Part shown: piece by piece, positions 40,251-49,052 of the stretch
How positions within the stretch are numbered: position 1 is the stretch's first letter
Layout of the letters: each line of letters begins with the position of its first letter
Assembly: GCA_007376405.1 (NCBI GenBank)
Contig: VMGD01000007.1
Coordinates: 1 to 53,156, forward strand
DNA length: 53,156 bases
DNA from: Microgenomates group bacterium Gr01-1014_7
GTDB lineage: Bacteria; Patescibacteriota; Microgenomatia; Daviesbacterales; UBA10151
Direction: 5' to 3'
The notes under the pieces: generated by a model
What the model was told of the DNA's origin: nothing
Database searches by the model: none
The model's input: only the letters and a program-made list of their open reading frames with translations
Translations under genes and position numbers: made by a program

Positions 40251-40574
40251 ATGGATAATGTATTTAATGATTTTTTAGAAAATTTGGTTAATGAATGTTT
40301 GCAGGGGGCAAAGTTTGCTTATCTTTCGGAAAAGGATAAAAAGGAAATTGCACGCAAGCTGCGGGACCATTTTTATTCGGTAACTATTGATACTTTAGTT
40401 GATCAGTTATCAGATGAACAGATAAACCAAATAAAAGGCTTGGATCCAAAAGCTCCGGAAATGGAACAAAAAATGGCTGAATTTGCTGCCTCTATCCCCG
40501 GTTTTGCTTTTGTTTTGGAAGATAAATTAAAAATTGAAATGGACAAAATTCTCCAAACCGGACAAATTTCTTAA
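40251..40574 (+). CDS. Small helical protein, possibly DUF5663-like
   Basis: 107 aa ORF 5 nt downstream of the previous gene: MDNVFNDFLENLVNECLQGAKFAYLSEKDKKEIARKLRDHFYSVTIDTLVDQL. Confidence 0.6.
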   Translation: MDNVFNDFLENLVNECLQGAKFAYLSEKDKKEIARKLRDHFYSVTIDTLVDQLSDEQINQIKGLDPKAPEMEQKMAEFAASIPGFAFVLEDKLKIEMDKILQTGQIS

Positions 40575-40690
40575 AAAGCGGACAGTAAGGGCAAAAGAGA
40601 AAAAAGAATAATTGCCAGCCCGGCAATCAGAGATAAAATTATCCAGAAAATTCTATATTTTTTTGAATACATCATGGTCGGCTTCGCCTC

Positions 40691-40726
40691 CAATTTCTAA
40701 TTACTAATTTCTAATTGACCTAACTA
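40691..40726. repeat. AT-rich simple repeat (AATTTCTAATTA...CTAATTGACCTAAC) flanking the four-helix-bundle gene
   Basis: Direct reading: aatttctaattactaatttctaattgacctaac. Confidence 0.6.
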
Positions 40727-40737
40727 AAAAATACTTT

Positions 40738-41100
40738 CTATTTTACTTTCCTATAAATGGAATTAAAAATCAAGTTTAATTCTTTAGCTTCTGTCCATAA
40801 AGTTCTAGCTTCTTCGGTCATGCTGGGAACAGCAATTGCCATCATTCTTAGAAAATGTTTTGCTTCACGGGCTTCTTTCTTACAGATACCAATTTTGTGT
40901 TTAAAGTCGAGTTTACTCTCAGCGTCATCGGCCTCAGAGTAGTTTGCTCCCACACTAGTACCACACTTGACTAGTTGATTAATCAGAGGATGTGTTAGTG
41001 GACCTATGGGAATTTTCTGACAAAACTTGATAATTGCTTCCCCAAATTTTGCAGTCCTTTCTTCAAGATCAAATTTTTTGGTACTTGTATCATTAGACAT
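40738..41100 (-). CDS. Four-helix-bundle protein (23S rRNA intervening-sequence/S23-like family)
   Basis: FDLEERTAKFGEAIIKFCQKIP...PLINQLVKCGTSVGANYSEADDAESKLDFKHKIGICKKEAREAKHFLRMM. Confidence 0.88.
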   Translation of the reverse strand: MSNDTSTKKFDLEERTAKFGEAIIKFCQKIPIGPLTHPLINQLVKCGTSVGANYSEADDAESKLDFKHKIGICKKEAREAKHFLRMMAIAVPSMTEEARTLWTEAKELNLIFNSIYRKVK

Positions 41101-41102
41101 TA

Positions 41103-41140
41103 TTTAGAAATTAGGTTAATTAGGTTAATTAGGTTAATTT
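41103..41140. repeat. Tandem ttaattagg repeat on the other side of the four-helix-bundle gene
   Basis: agaaattaggttaattaggttaattaggttaatt; partly inverted relative to 40691-40726. Confidence 0.7.
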
Positions 41141-42232
41141 TGTTAACTTCTCTATTTCCTCCAAAGCCTTCCTTCTTTTTGGATCTTCAAAATAACGGCG
41201 TGCTGGTTCTAGTTTTTTAATTAACCATTCTGCCACAGCAGTTTTTAAATCCATGGGGTGCAATTTTTTGCTGGCATAATCTTTTTGCAATTCATTGAAT
41301 GAATTGTAAGTTACATTTCCCCCATGTTCCGGTTTTCTGGAAACTTGTAAAGTTCCGTTCTCTTCATAAAATACTAGATTTTTTGTCCAATCCAAAATTG
41401 GATTAAATGCTATTTCTCCTTCCGGGCAAAAAGCATTATTAACTTTTCTTTTGATTTCATCAGGATAATCATGAATAAAAACAGCAGAATCCGGTTTGGA
41501 TTTGCTCATTTTGGCTGCCTCAATATCTAAAACTTTTTTACCACTCTCATCTGTTGTGAAAACCGGTTGAAGTAATCCCAGGAGTAGATGATGATGAATA
41601 GCCACCGGTTTTCGCTCACCCAAATCCTGCGCAGATTCTCTTGCAACAACATGGACATTTCTCTGGTCAGTTCCGGCGTGGGCTATATTTGCCCCCAATG
41701 CAAAAATGTCGGCAGACTGCATAGCCGGATAAATAAGCATGGCAGTATCGGAGATTTCCGACTCTTTCCGCCCCATTATCGTTGTGGATCTGATCATCCT
41801 TGCTAAAGTTGTTGCTTTGGCAACTCTAACAACGTTAGCCCAATAGTCATTGCCCAGTTTTTCATAAAGGTCGCTGCCCAATACGAAATTAATCTTGTCC
41901 GGGTTCGCACCGGCACATAATGCTGCCGCTTTAAGAGCTTTTTCAAAGTATTCTCTTGCCAGCCTTTTTGCTGTTTCCAGCGTCCCATCGAGTTTTTTAT
42001 TAAGCCAGGTATGCCAGTCAGCAAGGAGAATTTGGATTTCAACTCCTGCGTCTTGTAGATCCTTAATTTTCTGCATGGTATAAACCCAGCCCATGTGACC
42101 TTTTCCTGAAATTTCAAAGCCAATGTAGTGGCGGAGTGGAATTCCTGAGTTGATCAAACTCTTTAACTCTTCCTCCGTTAAAACCTCTTCCAGATTTCTG
42201 GTAATTAAATTAAACTTTTCCTCATTTGTCAT
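41129..42232 (-). CDS. tyrS: Tyrosyl-tRNA synthetase (archaeal/eukaryotic-type)
   Basis: YIGFEISGKGHMGWVYTMQKIKDLQDAGVEIQILLADWHTWLNKKL, KMSKSKPDSAVFIHDYPDEIKRKVNNAFCPEGE, LHPMDLKTAVAEWLIKKLEPARRYF. Confidence 0.92.
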   Translation of the reverse strand: MTNEEKFNLITRNLEEVLTEEELKSLINSGIPLRHYIGFEISGKGHMGWVYTMQKIKDLQDAGVEIQILLADWHTWLNKKLDGTLETAKRLAREYFEKALKAAALCAGANPDKINFVLGSDLYEKLGNDYWANVVRVAKATTLARMIRSTTIMGRKESEISDTAMLIYPAMQSADIFALGANIAHAGTDQRNVHVVARESAQDLGERKPVAIHHHLLLGLLQPVFTTDESGKKVLDIEAAKMSKSKPDSAVFIHDYPDEIKRKVNNAFCPEGEIAFNPILDWTKNLVFYEENGTLQVSRKPEHGGNVTYNSFNELQKDYASKKLHPMDLKTAVAEWLIKKLEPARRYFEDPKRRKALEEIEKLTKLT

Positions 42233-42268
42233 AGTTCGATTATATATTATCGTGCTAAAATAACCAAT

Positions 42269-44089
42269 ATGTTTAAGTTTTTAAATGAGAAAAAAATGGA
42301 GAGGGTTAAGACTACCATTGTGACTTCATGGAGGTTGCTGGGTCTGCTTTGGAGTATTGATAAGTGGTTGCTTTTGGGGAATATGGCGGCGGTTTCCGTG
42401 CCGGCGGTTGTTCCTCTTTTGATTGGTTATATTTTTAAACTACTTATTGATCAGGTGGTATTAATTACTTCTGGAAAGCCCGCGGATAATCATTTGATAA
42501 TTCTGATAGTGGTTGCAGGATTTAGTACTTATGTTTTGCAAAGTTTGGCATTCTCCGCCCAGGACTACCTTGTCAGGTTAATCTATACAAAAGTTCCTGT
42601 TTCCTTATATAACATGATTTTACTGAAGGTTTCCAGTCTGGATATGGCTTATTTTGAAGATAGTGAATTTAAATCCACTCTGGAAAAGGCCAGGGATTCA
42701 TATACCTTCAGACCTTTAAATATGATGGATAATTTGCTTTTTACTTTTCAGGGGTTAATACAAATGATTGCGTCTTTGGCAGTTTTGGCATCCCTTAATT
42801 TGTTTTTAATTTTGCTGGTGATTTTGGTGGCTGTGCCGGAATTTCTAAACCGGGCCAGGCAATCCCAGCTTGCCTGGGGTATTTGGGATGCTAATTCCCC
42901 TTTCAGGAAAAAATTCTGGTATGTATCTTGGCTACTTCAAGAAAGAGATGCCATTAAAGAAATGAAGCTTTTTGCTCTTCCGCACCATTTTTTAGCAGAG
43001 CTTAAAGGTTTGCATGAGAAGTTTTATCAGGATAATAAAAAACTGGCTACCAAATATTTCGGCATTAATACTTTGTTTAATTTACTTGAAGGCTTTGCTT
43101 TTATTGGCATCCTTATATACATAATTTTTGAAACTATTGCCAAAAGATTAACTATTGGAGATATTAGCTACTATACTTCAGCAGCCACTAATTTCCAGAA
43201 TGCCATTGGTGGACTCTTTAGAAATGTGGTTAAACTTTTTGAGGGAAGCCTTTATATTGGTTCTATTTTTGAGGTTTTGGATGCCCAGCCTAAAATCAAG
43301 CAGATTGCAAATCCGGTCCGGTTAAATCTTAAGGGTCCACCGTTTATTGGATTTAAAAATGTTACCTTTTCATATCCGGGTACAAAGATTAAAGTACTGA
43401 AAAATTTTGATCTGACAATCAAACCGGGAGAAAAGATAGCGCTGGTTGGAGAAAACGGGTCAGGTAAAACTACCATCATTAAGCTTTTATGCAGGTTTTA
43501 TGATGTTTTGGAGGGAGAGATTTTAATTAACGGAAAAAATATTAAGGATTTAGATTTGAATGAGTGGTACAAAGCAGTCGGAGTTTTATTTCAGGATTTT
43601 GTTAAGTATGAATATAGCGCCAAGCAGAATATATTTTTCGGAAAGGTTTATGAAAAGATGAGCTTAGGAAAGATTATTGAGGCGGCAATATCTTCTGGTG
43701 CAGACCCAATGATTAGAAAATTGGAAAAAGGGTATGAACAAATGCTGGGCAGGACTTTTGAGGGTGGAGTGGAGCTTTCGGTCGGTCAGTGGCAGAAACT
43801 GGCCTTAGCCAGAGGGTTTTTTAGAAATGCCCCTATCTTGATTTTAGATGAGCCAACCGCCGCAATTGATGCTAAAGCCGAGGCGGAAATTTTTAATCGG
43901 GTTGAAAGGTTATCTAAGGATAAAACCGTAATTATTATTTCTCATCGATTTTCCACAGTCAGGAATGCGGACAAAATTTACGTGATTGAAAAGGGAAAAA
44001 TTATAGAATCGGGTTCTCATGAGCAGTTGATAGATTTAAACGGCCAATATGCCACACTTTTTAAACTTCAAGCCAAAGGCTACCGGTAA
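42269..44089 (+). CDS. ABC transporter, exporter type (TMD-NBD fusion)
   Basis: NBD: ALVGENGSGKTTIIKLLCRFYD, LSVGQWQKLALARGFFRNAPILILDEPTAAID. N-terminal TM domain. Confidence 0.93.
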   Translation: MFKFLNEKKMERVKTTIVTSWRLLGLLWSIDKWLLLGNMAAVSVPAVVPLLIGYIFKLLIDQVVLITSGKPADNHLIILIVVAGFSTYVLQSLAFSAQDYLVRLIYTKVPVSLYNMILLKVSSLDMAYFEDSEFKSTLEKARDSYTFRPLNMMDNLLFTFQGLIQMIASLAVLASLNLFLILLVILVAVPEFLNRARQSQLAWGIWDANSPFRKKFWYVSWLLQERDAIKEMKLFALPHHFLAELKGLHEKFYQDNKKLATKYFGINTLFNLLEGFAFIGILIYIIFETIAKRLTIGDISYYTSAATNFQNAIGGLFRNVVKLFEGSLYIGSIFEVLDAQPKIKQIANPVRLNLKGPPFIGFKNVTFSYPGTKIKVLKNFDLTIKPGEKIALVGENGSGKTTIIKLLCRFYDVLEGEILINGKNIKDLDLNEWYKAVGVLFQDFVKYEYSAKQNIFFGKVYEKMSLGKIIEAAISSGADPMIRKLEKGYEQMLGRTFEGGVELSVGQWQKLALARGFFRNAPILILDEPTAAIDAKAEAEIFNRVERLSKDKTVIIISHRFSTVRNADKIYVIEKGKIIESGSHEQLIDLNGQYATLFKLQAKGYR

Positions 44090-44163
44090 ATTTCAAATTT
44101 TAGCTTCTGTTTGTGGTAATATATCAAGCTGGATGGCTAATATTACAAAATTAACACAGGCTT
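44058..44163 (+). repeat. Duplicated segment copy 1: ABC transporter 3' end plus first codons of the downstream gene
   Basis: ctttttaaacttcaagccaaaggctaccggtaaatttc...atggctaatattacaaaattaacacaggctt closely matches 45431-45536. Confidence 0.9.
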
Positions 44164-44377
44164 CCTGAAGATTTTTTATTATCCGCATGGTGGCAAGGCC
44201 GGTTCCCAGATGCACTTTCCCGGAAATCTCAAAGCCAATATAATGCTTTAAAGGAGTTCCTGATTCAATCAGCTGTTTTAGTTCTTGTTCAGTTAAAACT
44301 TCCTCCAAATTCCTGGTAATTAAATTAAATTTATCATCGCTGGTCATGGATTGATTATACAATATTGTCCTTTGCAA
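44093..44377 (-). pseudogene. Truncated tyrS 5' fragment (duplicate 1)
   Basis: MTSDDKFNLITRNLEEVLTEQELKQLIESGTPLKHYIGFEISGKVHLGTGLATMRIIKNLQEA then unrelated sequence; parallels the tyrS N-terminus. Confidence 0.88.
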
Positions 44378-44726
44378 AGGACAGGAATTTTCGGAGTAAA
44401 TTCTCTAAGGAATCGGATTTGCTAATTTGAAAAGAAGGAGAATTGACATTCTCGTATTGCTTAGAATGAAAATGTAAAGGAAATGTAGAAACTTTAGACC
44501 ATTTTTTATCCGGGGTATTATCCAAACGGTAAATTAAATTATCAATATGATTTCTCTCCCAATGAATGGAGAAGCGAAGTTTTGAAACTGTTGTCGTGTA
44601 GAAAAAGTCAATAAAGCTTTTATCCGTAAGGTAAATACGTAGTTTATGTCCTAAATCTTGTGTTGATAAGACTATACCCGAAAATTCAACTTCGGCAATT
44701 CTAGCAAATCTTGTAAATTTTGCCAT
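44355..44726 (-). CDS. Putative toxin of a toxin-antitoxin pair (DUF6516-like)
   Basis: LRIYLTDKSFIDFFYTTTVSKLRFSIHWERNHIDNLIYRLDNTPDKKWSKVSTFPLHFHSKQYENV; overlaps the upstream small ORF. Confidence 0.55.
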   Translation of the reverse strand: MAKFTRFARIAEVEFSGIVLSTQDLGHKLRIYLTDKSFIDFFYTTTVSKLRFSIHWERNHIDNLIYRLDNTPDKKWSKVSTFPLHFHSKQYENVNSPSFQISKSDSLENLLRKFLSFAKDNIV

Positions 44727-44974
44727 AGGTTGGCCTTTTTAAGTTTTAATTTGCGAAGTTCCTTTTCTATTTTTGTTTTCTCGGATAGCAAGTGATCAAA
44801 CAGGAAAAAATCCTCCCCCACAGTTTCCTCGGATAATTTTCCTTTATAAAGTAATTTATCCAGGTCATCAGTGGTTTTGACTCCATACCTTGACGTAAGG
44901 CGGAATAGTTCGGCTTCAATAAGACGATGTTTTTCAATTAAGATAATAGCTTTAGCTTTGTTTTGTTCACTCAT
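44672..44974 (-). CDS. Putative antitoxin partner, helical/coiled-coil
   Basis: 100 aa, overlaps the start of the 44355-44726 gene in the same orientation. Confidence 0.5.
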   Translation of the reverse strand: MSEQNKAKAIILIEKHRLIEAELFRLTSRYGVKTTDDLDKLLYKGKLSEETVGEDFFLFDHLLSEKTKIEKELRKLKLKKANLWQNLQDLLELPKLNFRV

Positions 44975-45037
44975 ATGAAAAGATTATAACATATTATGAT
45001 AGATAGCATTGTGCTAAGATTACCAATATATTTAAGC

Positions 45038-45135
45038 GGAGTCCCTGAATCAATCAGCTGTTTTAATTCTACCTCTGTTAAAACCTCCTCCAAATTTCGC
45101 TTTATTAAATTAAACTTTTCTTCATTGGTCATTTA
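45038..45135 (-). pseudogene. Truncated tyrS 5' fragment (duplicate 2)
   Basis: Reverse strand from 45133 reads MTNEEKFNLIKRNLEEVLTEVELKQLIDSGTPL, then joins sequence resembling the ABC transporter start region. Confidence 0.85.
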
Positions 45136-45386
45136 TTTTTTTGGCTTTCTTCCCAAATGATAGCTCTTCTTCTATCAGCATCAGATATTTGAGGAAACGT
45201 GAGGCCAGATTTTCCAGCTCTAGCTTCTCTAATGAATGGATTATCAGTGCTAAAGCTGGGAATAGATCTCGTGTTATCGCCTGAAGCATATTGAAGATCA
45301 CGAAGCCAACCAGAACAAGCTTCTGAACCAAATGCTACAGCCAAGCTTACTGCTAAACATAAACCTAATTCAAATCTTCTATCCAT
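45129..45386 (-). CDS. Small putative secreted protein
   Basis: N-terminal hydrophobic signal-like segment MDRRFELGLCLAVSLAVAFGSEAC; lies inside the duplicated mosaic. Confidence 0.4.
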   Translation of the reverse strand: MDRRFELGLCLAVSLAVAFGSEACSGWLRDLQYASGDNTRSIPSFSTDNPFIREARAGKSGLTFPQISDADRRRAIIWEESQKNK

Positions 45387-45430
45387 GAACTGATTCTATA
45401 TTAATTAGTAAAATTTGACAATACACCCTC

Positions 45431-45536
45431 CTTTTTAAACTTCAGGCTAAAGGTTACCGGTAAATTTCAATTTTGAGCCTTTATTTGTGGTAATATAGGG
45501 CTCAAATGGCTAATATTACAAAATTAACGCAGGCTT
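45431..45536 (+). repeat. Duplicated segment copy 2: ABC transporter 3' remnant leading into the start of the intact downstream gene
   Basis: ctttttaaacttcaggctaaaggttaccggtaaatttc...atggctaatattacaaaattaacgcaggctt. Confidence 0.9.
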
Positions 45537-47074
45537 TGGTGGCAGGATACGATAAGGTCTACTCTACTTCCGATGATAAAACAATCTCGGTCAATCCTTT
45601 AGTGGCAGAGCTTGCTAGCTGGTATGAAAAGTTTCGCACAGCCATGGATTACCGGGCTGATGAGGTGTTACTCCGTTCTGCAATAGAGCGGATTTTAAAG
45701 AGAAGATTGCTTTTAAGCAGCAGTGGTGAAGTCATTGCCGCCCCTTTAATTAGAGAACTTGTCTGGGCCCGCTATTTTCCGGATTCCTCAGTTCCCGAAT
45801 CAAAAGTTGTCAGGGTGGCTCAAACTATTGATCTTTTTTTGCTGCTGGAGAAAAAAATTAATCAAAAGCACAGGATAAATACCGGTTTGGTAAATGAATG
45901 GATCATAGATCTTTTATCCTCTGAAATTGAAGATATTTTAAAACCTGGCAATGAAGCGGATTTGATGTCCAATTTTATCTATCAGCTTTTCAGAGGTAAA
46001 GTTACAATCAGTGATGATTCGGAAGAAACCAGGGATATACAGGTTTACATTGCCGTAAGAAGAGCTTATGCCAATGATGATCTGGCCCTCTTACGCTATC
46101 GCCTTTTTAAACAATATTTTGGTAAACTAACTGTTCATAATTTGGAAAAAGTATCGGAAGATTTTGCCGGGGCAAAAAGAAAACTGGAAGAACAGCTCAA
46201 GTTTCCGGCCAGAGATAAAATTTATACTTACATAAAAAATCAGACCATCCCCTTTTCAATTTTGGATGATGTTTTCAGAAAACATCAGGGGAATGTTTCA
46301 ATCTTAGTAGGCGATGAGGATCAGCTTAATCTGGAAATCTTAAATGCCTGCGCGAGCAGATATAAAACTATCAGAGCCAAGGTTAACAGAGCAATTGTAA
46401 GAAGCGTTATTTTTATATTTTTTACCAAAGCGGCCTTTGCGCTATTTATAGAAGGGACTTTTGAAAGATTAATTTATGGGCAGGTTATTATTTCTTCATT
46501 ACTGATTAATACTTTATCCCCGGTAATTTTAATGATAATAGTCGGGGTTTTAATTAAAACTCCGGGCAGGGATAATTCTTTCCGGATTCAAAAAAAGATT
46601 AATACTATTTTATTTGATGACCCTCCCATACTGGATAAGGATTTGATCCTCAGGCGCAGACCAAGCAAAATTGACCCCTTACTTTGGGGTATGTTTATGT
46701 TGCTTTGGCTGGCTACTTTTGCCCTTTCGTTTGGAGGAATTGTCTTTATTTTAAGCAAATTGCGGGTTAATCCTCTTTCCCAGGGAGTATTTATATTCTT
46801 TTTGGCAATAGTTTCTTTTGTGTCATACAGGATAAACAGGACAGCGCATATGTATATCTTAAAGGACCGCAGAGAGAATTTGGGTTCTTTGATTTTTGAC
46901 TTTTTCTTTATGCCTTTTATACAAGTGGGAAGAAAACTGACACAGGCAGTTTCTCAAATAAATATAGTGCTTTTTATATTTGATTTTATTATTGAAACCC
47001 CATTTAAAGGAATTGTGGCCTTTTTTGAACAGTGGCTATTATTCCTGCGGACCCAAAGAGAAAAACTGGATTGA
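45506..47074 (+). CDS. Uncharacterised multi-pass membrane protein upstream of the ATP synthase operon
   Basis: 522 aa; soluble N-terminal half and several hydrophobic segments (IVRSVIFIFFTKAAFALFI, LLWGMFMLLWLATFALSFGGIVFIL). Confidence 0.75.
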   Translation: MANITKLTQALVAGYDKVYSTSDDKTISVNPLVAELASWYEKFRTAMDYRADEVLLRSAIERILKRRLLLSSSGEVIAAPLIRELVWARYFPDSSVPESKVVRVAQTIDLFLLLEKKINQKHRINTGLVNEWIIDLLSSEIEDILKPGNEADLMSNFIYQLFRGKVTISDDSEETRDIQVYIAVRRAYANDDLALLRYRLFKQYFGKLTVHNLEKVSEDFAGAKRKLEEQLKFPARDKIYTYIKNQTIPFSILDDVFRKHQGNVSILVGDEDQLNLEILNACASRYKTIRAKVNRAIVRSVIFIFFTKAAFALFIEGTFERLIYGQVIISSLLINTLSPVILMIIVGVLIKTPGRDNSFRIQKKINTILFDDPPILDKDLILRRRPSKIDPLLWGMFMLLWLATFALSFGGIVFILSKLRVNPLSQGVFIFFLAIVSFVSYRINRTAHMYILKDRRENLGSLIFDFFFMPFIQVGRKLTQAVSQINIVLFIFDFIIETPFKGIVAFFEQWLLFLRTQREKLD

Positions 47075-47107
47075 CGCTTCGAAAGAATCTCCTGTACAAT
47101 ATAAGGG

Positions 47108-48044
<937 letters not shown>

Positions 48045-48053
48045 CGTTCTTAC

Positions 48054-48146
48054 GTCATCCTGAGCGATTAGCGAAGGATCTCCCGATTTATTCGGGACTC
48101 CACTCGCATTCGCGAGAGATCCTTCGGGCTCCGCCCTCAGGATGAC
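48054..48146. repeat. Intergenic dispersed-type palindromic repeat between atpE and atpF
   Basis: Outer arms GTCATCCTGAG/CTCAGGATGAC, inner arms GAAGGATCT/AGATCCTTC, nested hairpins cccgatttattcggg and ctcgcattcgcgag. Confidence 0.9.
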
Positions 48147-48153
48147 AAAAAAT

Positions 48154-48648
48154 ATGAACTTTTTGTCAGACTTTGGTTTAAACCCGGTGCTTTTGGCCGC
48201 GCAAGTGGTCAATTTTTTAATACTTCTTTGGATTCTTAATAAGTTTCTTTACAAGCCAATTTTAAAAATTTTAGCTGAAAGAAGAAAAAAAGTTGAGGAT
48301 AGTTTAGAGCATGCGGAAGAAGCTGAAAAAAAATTACTTGAAGCTACAGAGGAGGCACAAAATTTAATTGCCAAAGCTGCTGTGGAAGGCCAAAAAATTG
48401 TGGACGGCGCAACCAAAGCCGGTTTGCAGATAAAGGATGAAATTGTGCAAAAAGCGAATGAGGCTGCGGCAGTGGTGTACAAAAAGAATGAAGAGGCAGT
48501 GAGGTTAAGGGAAGAAAGAATGATGAATGAAGTGAGAGCCGCAGCAGCAGATTTGGTAACAGTGGTTATCCAAAAATTAACCGGAAAAGTCATTACTAAG
48601 GATGACCAAAAGAGCATGATAGAAAAAGAAGTTAGGAATTTATCGTGA
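48154..48648 (+). CDS. atpF: F-type ATP synthase subunit b
   Basis: MNFLSDFGLNPVLLAAQVVNFLILLWILNKFLYKPILKILAERRKKVEDSL; the ATG at 48154 avoids a start inside the repeat. Confidence 0.9.
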   Translation: MNFLSDFGLNPVLLAAQVVNFLILLWILNKFLYKPILKILAERRKKVEDSLEHAEEAEKKLLEATEEAQNLIAKAAVEGQKIVDGATKAGLQIKDEIVQKANEAAAVVYKKNEEAVRLREERMMNEVRAAAADLVTVVIQKLTGKVITKDDQKSMIEKEVRNLS

Positions 48649-49052
48649 AAAAAACAAAATTATTACTAAAAACTATAACAAAACTGGTGGAGGTAAGTTT
48701 TAGGGAAGGAAGAGTTGTGGAGAGTCAGATTGGCAAGCAACTTAAGTTATTAAAGAGTTTACCAAATCATGAGGCAATTTGGGCAATTGGAGAATATTTA
48801 AAAGAGTTAAAAAGGAGACAAAGACAACATACCATGTATATTGAAACAGTTATTCCCCTTTCCCCTGCTCAAATTAAAAAAGCTAAAAAAATAGTGGAAA
48901 AACGGGTTAAGATTACCAGGGTTTTAACTGCAATTAATCCGGAAATTTTAGGAGGATTTAAATTAAAAGTGGGAGATAATGTCTGGGATGAAAGCATTCT
49001 GGGGAAGTTGAATCAGGTTAGAGAGGAGATTCTAAATGGCAGATCTAATTAG
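48645..49052 (+). CDS. atpH: F-type ATP synthase subunit delta
   Basis: Position between atpF and atp[64 protein letters not shown]. Confidence 0.88.
   Translation: MKKTKLLLKTITKLVEVSFREGRVVESQIGKQLKLLKSLPNHEAIWAIGEYLKELKRRQRQHTMYIETVIPLSPAQIKKAKKIVEKRVKITRVLTAINPEILGGFKLKVGDNVWDESILGKLNQVREEILNGRSN

Noticed and set aside
40738-41100. Four-helix-bundle gene as Avd of a diversity-generating retroelement
   Set aside because: No reverse transcriptase or template/variable repeat pair found in the window; sequence fits the S23/IVP family better.
41103-41140. Tandem ttaattagg units as a possible CRISPR array
   Set aside because: Units are 9 nt and contiguous, without unique spacers, and no cas genes were seen.
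48142-48153. Upstream ATG (48142) as the atpF start
   Set aside because: It lies within the palindromic repeat; ATG 48154 gives the typical subunit b N-terminus.
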